Positions 57,550-64,000 of a DNA stretch of 64,000 nt are shown one piece after another. Every line of letters begins with the position of its first letter. Position 1 is the stretch's first letter. The notes beneath the pieces were generated by a model that was given only the letters and a program-made list of their open reading frames with translations, did not search any database and was not told where the DNA came from. The stretch lies in NCBI GenBank assembly GCA_910576975.1, contig CAJTJY010000001.1, positions 124,001 through 188,000 of the forward strand, given 5' to 3'. Source of the stretch: an uncultured Lachnospiraceae bacterium. GTDB lineage: Bacteria; Bacillota; Clostridia; Lachnospirales; Lachnospiraceae. Both the position numbers and the translations under genes were made by a program.

Positions 57550-59517
57550 TTATGCCTTTACATCAAAAGAATAACGATGAAGCTTTCCCGGAGGCTTTTC
57601 CCGTTCTAGGAAATCCTCGACAAAATTTTGCTTTTTCCTGCGGTTCTCCACTTTTACCTGACAGTTATATCCTTTCTTCTCCAGACGCTCCCTAAGCGCC
57701 CCTGCGTATTGGGTAATTAAGCGGCAGGATGCTTCTTCCTCAAAGTAAAATTCCGTCTCTACTGCCGTCCCCTGAAGCTTTACAAATATATCTGTAGCGC
57801 CAAGCTGATCCATGTCCAGATGCAGCAGGGCGGTCAAGTCTCCTTGTTTCTCTCTGAGATTTTTCTTGTTGGTATACACATACAAGTCGCTGTGGGCATT
57901 CTGATTCTGCAATTTTAATGGAAGCTGCACATAAGTATACACCTGGTTCAGCTGATTCATAAACTCCAGGTTATTTTGGACAGACTGAGCTGCTTTAGCC
58001 AATGGCGCCCCGTCTTTTCCCGCCTGCGTCAATACTTGCTGTAACTGTGTCATCTGCTGCGAAAGACGCTGGTACATTTCTTTTACCGCCCCCTCTTTTT
58101 TTAACTGTTCCGGCGTCAGCATCCACTGATCTGACATCGCCTGTTTGAGTACTGCTTTATATTCGTCCGAATAAAACAGTTTCTGCATTGCCACACTGGT
58201 GTAATCTTCACTGTTTTCCACTGCGCTTATCATGTGTTCCAACAACTCTGCCGCCGTCAAGCTGGCGTTGAGCTTTCCATCCGGCAAAAGCGTCCCGTCT
58301 TCCCTGGCGCCGGAGAATTCCTGCAACAAAAAAGCGAGCCTGCCCTGCTGTTGCTGGCTTAAAAACTGCTCTGCCAAAACCCCTGTAAAATTTCCTCTCA
58401 GCGATGCCGTACTCTGTCCATCAACAGCAGGACTGGCATCTTGCGAACCGTTTCGGGCGGCGTTGCCACCATTCAGCAAAGAATCCGAACCGGACGCCCC
58501 TGACTGCTGCTGGCCTATGGAAGGATCTCCAGCAGTCAACCCGTCCTTTGCGAGAGTTTCTCCAGACATTCCCCCCTCCATCTGCCCCTGTCCAGACAAT
58601 CCCTGCTCCATGCCATTGCCATTCAGTCCTGACTGGTTCTGACCGCCTTCTGTGACATCATCATGGATCACAACGCCCTGCGCTGCATCTATCGTTGTCA
58701 CCGACAGATTCTGCACTGCCTGATTCTTTGCCATTTCTCCCATGGCTGCCTGATTCTGCACCATCCCTGACTGCGCCTGTGAATTTGTCTGCTGTCCACT
58801 GCCTGACAAAATTCCTAAAATCTGCTGCTGAAAGCCCAAAAGCGTAGGTGGCATCCCAGGAATCTGCCCGGAAGTTCCTTCTGAACCAAACATCTGCCCC
58901 GGCAGCTCGGCAATCCCTTCCATCAAATGATTCATTTCTGGCAAGATCGCCTGCTGCCCATTTTTATAATTCTGAAATTGATTGAGCGAGTCCTCTGTGA
59001 TCACAAGTCCCAGCTTCTGCATTTGTACCAGCGTTTGGATCTCTGCTTTTGGAAAACTTGCGGCAATCCGCATCATCTGTAACAGGCTGCTCTTATCCAC
59101 CGGAAGCTGCTGCGCCATCATCTGATTGACCATAGATAAGTTTCTGTCGTTTACTTTCAGTCCCGCCGCATCCAAAGCACGCAAAAGCGTGGGATTTTGC
59201 GCACTCTCTAAAGTGACTGGACGGATGGCGATCTGCTCACCGGAATTGGACTTCACCTGAAACAGCATCGGCTGCCCCTGCTCCAAACTGACTCCTGCAT
59301 CCATCCTGGCAGAAATAGACCTTCCGTCATTTAAGCCAATGGTTACCTGCCCATTCTTGATTTCCGTAACTGTTCCCTCAAATACCCTTCCTGGTATCAA
59401 TTGCTGCGCCTGTGCAGATAAAGGTCGCGCTCCGCTGGCATCCCTGACCTGATTTAATCCCTGTGCATTGGAAGCCGTACTGTTCTGATAGGGATGAATC
59501 CTTTCCACAAATGACAT
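57550..59517 (-). CDS. FliK-like protein (YlqG type) with low-complexity centre
   Basis: 655 residues. Residues 1-190: QLIPGRVFEGTVTEIKNGQV, DGRSISARMDAGVSLEQGQP (an S1-like beta stretch). Residues about 225-370 are a Gln/Gly/Asn/Ser-rich segment (GLSGQGQMEGGMSGETLAKD). Residues 470-640 hold the flagellar hook-length control C-domain: FMNQLNQVYTYVQLPLKLQN, DLYVYTNKKNLREKQGDLTA, LLHLDMDQLGATDIFVKLQG. It sits with ylqH next to rnhB, as in Bacillus, without flagellar genes. Role unknown; perhaps not flagellar. Confidence 0.8.
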   Translation of the reverse strand: MSFVERIHPYQNSTASNAQGLNQVRDASGARPLSAQAQQLIPGRVFEGTVTEIKNGQVTIGLNDGRSISARMDAGVSLEQGQPMLFQVKSNSGEQIAIRPVTLESAQNPTLLRALDAAGLKVNDRNLSMVNQMMAQQLPVDKSSLLQMMRIAASFPKAEIQTLVQMQKLGLVITEDSLNQFQNYKNGQQAILPEMNHLMEGIAELPGQMFGSEGTSGQIPGMPPTLLGFQQQILGILSGSGQQTNSQAQSGMVQNQAAMGEMAKNQAVQNLSVTTIDAAQGVVIHDDVTEGGQNQSGLNGNGMEQGLSGQGQMEGGMSGETLAKDGLTAGDPSIGQQQSGASGSDSLLNGGNAARNGSQDASPAVDGQSTASLRGNFTGVLAEQFLSQQQQGRLAFLLQEFSGAREDGTLLPDGKLNASLTAAELLEHMISAVENSEDYTSVAMQKLFYSDEYKAVLKQAMSDQWMLTPEQLKKEGAVKEMYQRLSQQMTQLQQVLTQAGKDGAPLAKAAQSVQNNLEFMNQLNQVYTYVQLPLKLQNQNAHSDLYVYTNKKNLREKQGDLTALLHLDMDQLGATDIFVKLQGTAVETEFYFEEEASCRLITQYAGALRERLEKKGYNCQVKVENRRKKQNFVEDFLEREKPPGKLHRYSFDVKA

Positions 59518-59540
59518 GATGATCCACTGCCTTTCTATTT

Positions 59541-60341
59541 CTATTCTGCACTGACAAATCCCTTGATAAAGCTCTTCCTGTGAATGACGGACGGTCCGTG
59601 TTCCTGAATTGCCTCAATGTGTTCCTTGGAACCATATCCTTTGTTTCTGGCAAATCGATACTGCGGCATTATTTTGTCATACTCTTCCATCAGCCGGTCC
59701 CTGGTGACTTTGGCAATAATGCTTGCCGCCCCAATGGAAATGCTCTTCGCATCCCCTTTGATAATCGGTACCTGAGGGATCGTCACTGCGGGAATCGTCA
59801 CTGCGTCATTTAATAATATATCGGGTACTACCGCCAAATTCTGAATGGCATGGCGCATGGCCTCATAAGTAGCCTGCAATATATTAATCTCATCAATTCT
59901 TTCTGGGCTTGCCATGCCAACTCCTGCGGCAACCGCCTGCTCCAGTATGACATCATAGAGTTCTGCCCTCTTCTTAGGGCTGAGCTTTTTCGAATCATTG
60001 ATATACAAAATGTCGCAATTTTTTGGCAAAATCACTGCCGCCGCCACCACCGGGCCTGCCAAAGGCCCCCTGCCTGCCTCGTCTATGCCGCAGATATATT
60101 TCTTGTCCTGGTACTGCTTCTCATAAACTTTTAATGCTTCGATCCTTTTTCTTTCCTGTTCCAGATCTTTTAAGCGCTTTCTAGCCTGGGCAGCCAGTTT
60201 CTGCACTCCCGCTCTTTCGTCTGTCTGGTATTTCAAAATAAAAGAAGGCAGCATAGTCTCCTCTGCCGCCTCTAATTCCTTTTTAACGTCTACGATTCTT
60301 TTTAATCCGTCCACGAAAATCCTCCTCTTTTGCGGCGTCAT
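59541..60341 (-). CDS. rnhB: ribonuclease HII
   Basis: 266 residues, cleaves RNA in RNA-DNA hybrids. Signature CGIDEAGRGPLAGPVVAAAV (Asp/Glu catalytic pair near residue 83), NDSKKLSPKKRAELYDVIL, LLNDAVTIPAV and SIGAASIIAKVTRDRLMEEY. The ATG overlaps the upstream lepB stop (ATGA); an alternative GTG at 60314 has a better SD (GAGGAGG) and would give 257 residues, close to B. subtilis RnhB. Lies between lepB and ylqG. Confidence 0.95.
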   Translation of the reverse strand: MTPQKRRIFVDGLKRIVDVKKELEAAEETMLPSFILKYQTDERAGVQKLAAQARKRLKDLEQERKRIEALKVYEKQYQDKKYICGIDEAGRGPLAGPVVAAAVILPKNCDILYINDSKKLSPKKRAELYDVILEQAVAAGVGMASPERIDEINILQATYEAMRHAIQNLAVVPDILLNDAVTIPAVTIPQVPIIKGDAKSISIGAASIIAKVTRDRLMEEYDKIMPQYRFARNKGYGSKEHIEAIQEHGPSVIHRKSFIKGFVSAE

Positions 60342-60919
60342 TGATGCTTGATAAATCCGATCTTGTCAAAAGGAAAAATCCGAAGCCATGCCCTTCCCAC
60401 AAAATCTTTGCCAAGCACCTTGCCTACGCTGGGATCTCTGCTGTCTGAACTTGCATTGCGGTTATCCCCTAGTACGAAATATTCATCTGCCCCAAGCTCT
60501 ATGGGATCTGCTGCTTCGCCGGGATCTTGAATAATCTCCCTTCCATAAGATTCCTCGAGCTCTTCGCCGTCAATGTAAATCACGCCATTCTGATCGATCT
60601 GCACTGTCTCGCCGGGCATTCCGATAATGCGCTTTATATAGTAAGTATCTTCTTTGTGCTTAAATGGAAAAACCACAATGTCAAACCGCTCTGGCTTATG
60701 GAACCGATAAGTAATCTTATCCACAATCAGATTATCCCCGTCGCTGAGCGTGTACTCCATCGATGTTCCGCTCACTTGCGTCCGCTGCCCTACATAATGG
60801 ATCACTAGGTATGTCAGCAGAAATACGATTCCTATATATATAATAAAGCTGATGGTTTCCTGTACCATGCTCCGTTCTTCCTTTAAAGGCTTCCTTCTCT
60901 CCTCCCGCTGATTCTCCAT
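60338..60919 (-). CDS. lepB: signal peptidase I (second copy)
   Basis: 193 residues, membrane-bound type I signal peptidase. One N-terminal membrane helix (ISFIIYIGIVFLLTYLVIHY), catalytic Ser in VSGTSMEYTLSDGDNLIVDK, catalytic Lys in YYIKRIIGMPGETVQI and box E YFVLGDNRNASSDSR. It overlaps rnhB. A second signal peptidase lies at 61832; the two differ enough to be old paralogues. Confidence 0.93.
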   Translation of the reverse strand: MENQREERRKPLKEERSMVQETISFIIYIGIVFLLTYLVIHYVGQRTQVSGTSMEYTLSDGDNLIVDKITYRFHKPERFDIVVFPFKHKEDTYYIKRIIGMPGETVQIDQNGVIYIDGEELEESYGREIIQDPGEAADPIELGADEYFVLGDNRNASSDSRDPSVGKVLGKDFVGRAWLRIFPFDKIGFIKHQ

Positions 60920-60971
60920 ATGCCAATCCCGCTCCCTGTTATTCTATCGTAATATTATTTTTATTCTAGCT

Positions 60972-61817
60972 CTACTCTGATGGAAATTCAAGTGTTATTT
61001 TTCCCAGCTTTCCACTGCGAAACTCTTCCATCACAAGCGCCGCTGCCTTACTGTAATCCAGTTCTCCTCCCTTTTTCACACAGTTGCGGCTCCTGGCAAT
61101 TTCCATCAGAATATCTGACGGCTCCTGGTCTTCTTGCACCTGATAGCGATCAGACAAAATTCCTGGATAATTCTCTTTCAGCACCTTGGTCAATGCCAGA
61201 GAAAGCTCATCGATATTCAAAATCTCGTCCTTGATCGATCCGATCAGCGCCAGATTAAGCCCTACTTTCTGATCCTCAAACTTTGGCCATAAAATTCCCG
61301 GCGTATCTAAAAGTTCCACGTTCTTATTGAGCCGGATCCATTGTTTTCCCTTGGTGACGCCTGGCTTATTTCCTGTCTTGGCACATGCCTTGCCAGAAAA
61401 AGTATTGATAAACGTGGACTTTCCCACATTGGGAATCCCAACCACCATCGCCCGTACTGGCCGGTTCTTGATCCCTCTTTTGCGGTCTCGCTCCATTTTT
61501 TCCTTACATGCCTCCATCACCACATCGCTGACATTTTTCATGCCTGCCTTGTTTCTGGAATCCAGCTTTACCACAAAATATCCTTTTTCCCTAAAATACG
61601 ACGTCCAGGACTGCGTCAGCTTCTCGCTGGCAAGATCCGCTTTATTCATCAATATCAGCCTTGCTTTCTGTCTGCCCAGTTCATCTAGTTCTGGGTTGCG
61701 GCTGCTCACTGGAATACGGGCGTCCACCAGCTCTATCACCAAGTCGATCAGCTTCATGTCCTCCTGCATTTGACGCTTCGCCTTTGTCATATGTCCTGGA
61801 TACCATTGAAAATGCAT
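60972..61817 (-). CDS. rbgA: ribosome biogenesis GTPase RbgA (YlqF)
   Basis: 281-residue circularly permuted GTPase for late 50S assembly. ATG 61817 has AGGAGGGAAAAG upstream. Order of motifs shows the permutation: G4 LILMNKADL comes first, then G5, then G1 VVGIPNVGKSTFINTFSG and G3 LLDTPGILWPKFED. N-terminal HFQWYPGHMTKAKRQMQEDM is the family signature. Lies between the two lepB genes, as ylqF does in Bacillus. Confidence 0.95.
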   Translation of the reverse strand: MHFQWYPGHMTKAKRQMQEDMKLIDLVIELVDARIPVSSRNPELDELGRQKARLILMNKADLASEKLTQSWTSYFREKGYFVVKLDSRNKAGMKNVSDVVMEACKEKMERDRKRGIKNRPVRAMVVGIPNVGKSTFINTFSGKACAKTGNKPGVTKGKQWIRLNKNVELLDTPGILWPKFEDQKVGLNLALIGSIKDEILNIDELSLALTKVLKENYPGILSDRYQVQEDQEPSDILMEIARSRNCVKKGGELDYSKAAALVMEEFRSGKLGKITLEFPSE

Positions 61818-61831
61818 CTTTTCCCTCCTGT

Positions 61832-62416
61832 CTATTTCAGCAAACCAATTTCTTCCCAGGGATAGACTCTCAACCATGCTTTCCCTGTAATATGGTCTTT
61901 CTTCACGTTGCCAATACTAGCATAACGGCTGTCCTCGCTGTTGTTGCGGTTATCTCCCAGCACAAAATATTCTTCCTCCCCTACAATGATTTCTTGTTCT
62001 GCCATCAAGGCATTTTCCACTGGCTCCACTTCCAGCTTTTCTGGGAAAGGCTCTCGATTGACATAAACTATGCCGTCTTTGATCTCTATCACGTCTCCCG
62101 GCAATCCAATGATCCGCTTTACATAATAATGTGATTTTTGATTGCCATTGGGGGAAAACACCACTAAGTCATTGCGTCCTGGTTCAAACAATTTATATAA
62201 AAACCGATTTACCAATATCTGGTCTCCGTTCTCCAAAGTAGGAGACATCGACGGTCCCACCACGGATATTTTAAATCCAAAAAATGATACCAGGATCACA
62301 GTTCCTATAATAGTCAGCAAGATTTCTCCCGCCCAGATTGCAATTTCTTTTAGCAAGCTTGTATTAATTTTTTTCTTCTTGTGATAAAAACTTAGTCCTG
62401 ACACTCTTCTATTCAT
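61832..62416 (-). CDS. lepB: signal peptidase I (first copy)
   Basis: 194 residues. N-terminal membrane helix (IAIWAGEILLTIIGTVILVS), Ser in VVGPSMSPTLENGDQILVNR, Lys in HYYVKRIIGLPGDVIEIKDG, box E YFVLGDNRNNSEDSRYASIG. SD TAGGAGTC. It follows rplS by 139 nt and precedes rbgA by 14 nt. Confidence 0.93.
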   Translation of the reverse strand: MNRRVSGLSFYHKKKKINTSLLKEIAIWAGEILLTIIGTVILVSFFGFKISVVGPSMSPTLENGDQILVNRFLYKLFEPGRNDLVVFSPNGNQKSHYYVKRIIGLPGDVIEIKDGIVYVNREPFPEKLEVEPVENALMAEQEIIVGEEEYFVLGDNRNNSEDSRYASIGNVKKDHITGKAWLRVYPWEEIGLLK

Positions 62417-62555
62417 ATGATATGACTCCTATTGCACAATCTTTTTACCAGTCAATCCGACTAAATATAGGAAAGTTTGAAGAGATTTCCTATAGGATGA
62501 AAAAAGGAACAACTACAATCGTACTTGTCCCTTCCTTTCTTTCAAAGCTTGCAAA

Positions 62556-62909
62556 TTATCTTACTAACTCTTTCACTTTCGCTCTCTTTCCAACGCGTCC
62601 TCTTAAGTAATTAAGTTTTGCGCGTCTTACCTTGCCATAACGAACTACCTCGATCTTCTCTACATTTGGGGAATGCAGCGGCCATGTCTTCTCCACTCCG
62701 ACACCGTTAGAAAATTTACGAACTGTAAAAGTCTCTCTGTTGCTTCCCCCCTGACGCTTGAGCACAATTCCTTCAAATACCTGGATTCTCTCTCGGTTTC
62801 CCTCTTTGATTTTGCCATAAACTTTTACAGTATCGCCTACTCTGAATTGATCCACTTCAGCCTTTAACTGCTCTTTTTCAATATTTTTGATAATTTCTGT
62901 TGCGTTCAT
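62556..62909 (-). CDS. rplS: 50S ribosomal protein L19
   Basis: 117-residue ribosomal protein. Pattern: VDQFRVGDTVKVYGKIKEGN, RERIQVFEGIVLKRQGGSNR, ETFTVRKFSNGVGVEKTWPL, KVRRAKLNYLRGRVGKRAKV. ATG 62909 has AGGAGGTCGCAAA; upstream sequence is leader. First gene of the block, from a promoter at 62990-63018, leaving a leader of about 75 nt where Firmicutes may carry an L19 autoregulatory leader (not confirmed here). Confidence 0.97.
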   Translation of the reverse strand: MNATEIIKNIEKEQLKAEVDQFRVGDTVKVYGKIKEGNRERIQVFEGIVLKRQGGSNRETFTVRKFSNGVGVEKTWPLHSPNVEKIEVVRYGKVRRAKLNYLRGRVGKRAKVKELVR

Positions 62910-62989
62910 TTTGCGACCTCCTATTTCCTTAGATGTTCTTAATACATTCCGTAACAGAGGACCATCACCTTCTTGTCTCATAGATTTAT

Positions 62990-63018
62990 ATTGTATCATA
63001 AGAAAAGCAAAAAAGCAA
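62990..63018 (-). promoter_or_regulatory. sigma-A promoter of rplS
   Basis: Minus strand: TTGCTT (63013-63018), 17-nt spacer, TACAAT (62990-62995). Confidence 0.65.
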
Positions 63019-63102
63019 GATGCTTTTCAAACAAAGGGACATTTCGCGATGACTCATTATCTCGTCAACAATTTCAACGATAGTTTATAAGGCTTATAAG
63101 AA

Positions 63103-63143
63103 GAGAAAAAGACCGTTGCAGAAAATATTCTCTGCAACGGCCT
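63103..63143 (-). terminator. intrinsic terminator after the Big-2 protein gene
   Basis: Minus strand GGCCGTTGCAGA (from 63142) pairs with TCTGCAACGGTC (to about 63110), followed by TTTTTC. Confidence 0.85.
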
Positions 63144-63172
63144 TGTTGCCATTTCTGGCTATGTTCGATCCA

Positions 63173-64000
63173 TTATTTCTTGATCTTCAGTTTGATGGTT
63201 CCTTTTTTCTTCGTTCCGTCAGTAGCAGTTGCAGTAATTGTTACAGTCTTACCCTTTCCTGCTTTTTTGATGGATACTTTGCCTTTCTTGTCAACTGTTG
63301 CATACTTGGTGTTAGAAGACTTCCAGGTAAGCGTCTTGTTAGCTTTGCTTCCATTGGTCTTAACAGTTGCCGTGAGAGACACTTTCTGATTTGCCTTTAC
63401 GGTATTTTTCTTCACGCTCTTTGGAGCTTTCACAGTAATCTTGGTAACGGCATTCTTCATGATCTTGACTTTGATCGTCTTTTTCTTCTTGCTGCCGTCT
63501 TTTGCAGTTGCTGTAACGGTAACCGTCTTGCCTGCTCCAGCTTTCTTAGTGGTGACTTTACCACTCTTATTAACAGTAGCATATTTCTTATCCTTAGTAG
63601 CAATGCTCCATGTTACTGCCTTATTCGTAGCATTTGATGGAGATGCTGTCGCTTTTAAGGTAACGCTCTTGCCTGCTGCAATCTTAAGACTAGTTCCATA
63701 CTCGGATGAAATTTTAATAGACTTAACCTTAACTACTTTCTTTAATGCTTTCTTTGCATTTTCCAAATCTGTAGTAGCCTTATCAACTTCGCTCTGTGTT
63801 GCCTCGCTGTTATTATTTACAGTTTTTGCAGCCTTTAATGCCTTTTCAAATTTGGTCCATGTAGAAGAAGTATAATCTGCTTTCTTCAGTTTATCTGCTG
63901 CAGTGATAGCTGCCTTTAATTTTCCTTTATCTGCCGTTACAACTGGAGGCTCTACAACTTCTTTTTCTTTCAGCGCCTTTGTCGCAGCAGCCAGATCATC
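63173..64000 (-). CDS. surface protein with FIVAR and Big-2 (Ig-like) domains, 5' end outside window
   Basis: The frame is open to the window edge; about 275 residues are visible. From N to C: a FIVAR-type helical repeat (KLKAAITAADKLKKADYTSS, TWTKFEKALKAAKTVNNNS, ATTDLENAKKALKKV), then two Big-2 domains (SIKISSEYGTSLKIAAGKSV, ATVNKSGKVTTKKAGAGKTV; and ITVKAPKSVKKNTVKANQKV, ATVDKKGKVSIKKAGKGKTV). The domains are unusually Lys-rich. Presumably secreted; the signal peptide and any catalytic domain lie upstream. Such domains end adhesins and carbohydrate-active enzymes. Confidence 0.85.
   Translation of the reverse strand, partial: DDLAAATKALKEKEVVEPPVVTADKGKLKAAITAADKLKKADYTSSTWTKFEKALKAAKTVNNNSEATQSEVDKATTDLENAKKALKKVVKVKSIKISSEYGTSLKIAAGKSVTLKATASPSNATNKAVTWSIATKDKKYATVNKSGKVTTKKAGAGKTVTVTATAKDGSKKKKTIKVKIMKNAVTKITVKAPKSVKKNTVKANQKVSLTATVKTNGSKANKTLTWKSSNTKYATVDKKGKVSIKKAGKGKTVTITATATDGTKKKGTIKLKIKK

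Noticed and set aside
62910..62989. L19 autoregulatory leader
   Set aside because: Position fits, but I could not match a consensus or a convincing fold, so only mentioned in the rplS entry.

Overview
The window looks like chromosome from a low-to-mid GC Gram-positive anaerobe of the Clostridia, most likely a gut Lachnospiraceae. The evidence is the Bacillota block rplS-lepB-rbgA-lepB-rnhB-ylqG-ylqH, strong SD sequences (GGAGG) before most genes, lipobox lipoproteins, raffinose/sucrose-type sugar utilisation, and several small families typical of that group (DUF4180, DUF4474, DUF975, DUF3877-like, DUF6033-like). I cannot fix the genus. No phage, rRNA operon or CRISPR array is present; one tRNA (Gly, GCC) was found.

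Layout. 1-4.3 kb: a partial ABC-2 permease, a DUF4180 protein, an ABC ATPase/permease pair, a GNAT acetyltransferase and a broken XRE-type regulator. 4.3-10.6 kb: two two-component systems, one downstream of a DUF975 membrane protein and one in an operon with a CLC channel/antiporter. 10.6-13.3 kb: an odd sigma-factor remnant, a metallophosphoesterase and a DUF4474 protein. 13.5-17.6 kb: a methionine operon metF - MetH activation domain - metH, with the activation domain as a separate protein. 17.7-23.2 kb: small unknown proteins, a MATE pump with a divergent MerR regulator, and an SGNH-like lipoprotein. 23.3-35.5 kb: a carbohydrate region with GH36 alpha-galactosidase, a GH13 amylosucrase-like enzyme, an ABC sugar importer, two LacI regulators and a GH31 alpha-glucosidase with matched operators. 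35.7-39.7 kb: a split gene pair, a PD-(D/E)XK nuclease gene between inverted repeats, and a SpoIID-like/peptidoglycan-binding protein. 40.1-48 kb: ilvE, flavin reductase, ilvB-ilvN-cysteine hydrolase, and thyA-folA-AEC transporter. 48-56 kb: a phosphoesterase with a ParB-like/BMP fusion protein, tRNA-Gly, DegV, a transglutaminase-like lipoprotein and an M18 aminopeptidase. 55.8-62.9 kb: the pgeF-yraN-ylqH-ylqG-rnhB-lepB-rbgA-lepB-rplS block, read on the minus strand from an rplS promoter. 63.1-64 kb: the 3' part of a FIVAR/Big-2 surface protein gene.

Most distinctive is non-coding repeat structure. (1) A leader repeat of up to about 75 nt, made of two adjacent hairpins and ending in the SD GGAGGAAAT just before the start codon, precedes ilvE, thyA, a response regulator and others, and appears to have inserted into and split a gene at 36.2 kb. 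(2) A hairpin repeat of about 110 nt (outer stem GGGGCTGTCGCAC) with a covarying internal stem-loop occurs four times, plus a 36-nt minimal form. (3) A perfect 37-nt inverted repeat with nested hairpins lies upstream of ilvB. (4) A nuclease gene sits between inverted repeats of about 38 nt. The protein most worth study is the cytosolic ParB-like/BMP fusion at 49.2-51.1 kb.

Several control circuits can be read directly: MerR on a 19-bp-spacer promoter for the MATE pump; a LacI repressor with two near-identical palindromes serving its own gene and the GH31 gene; and sigma-A promoters for metF, ilvE, rplS, tRNA-Gly and the nuclease gene.
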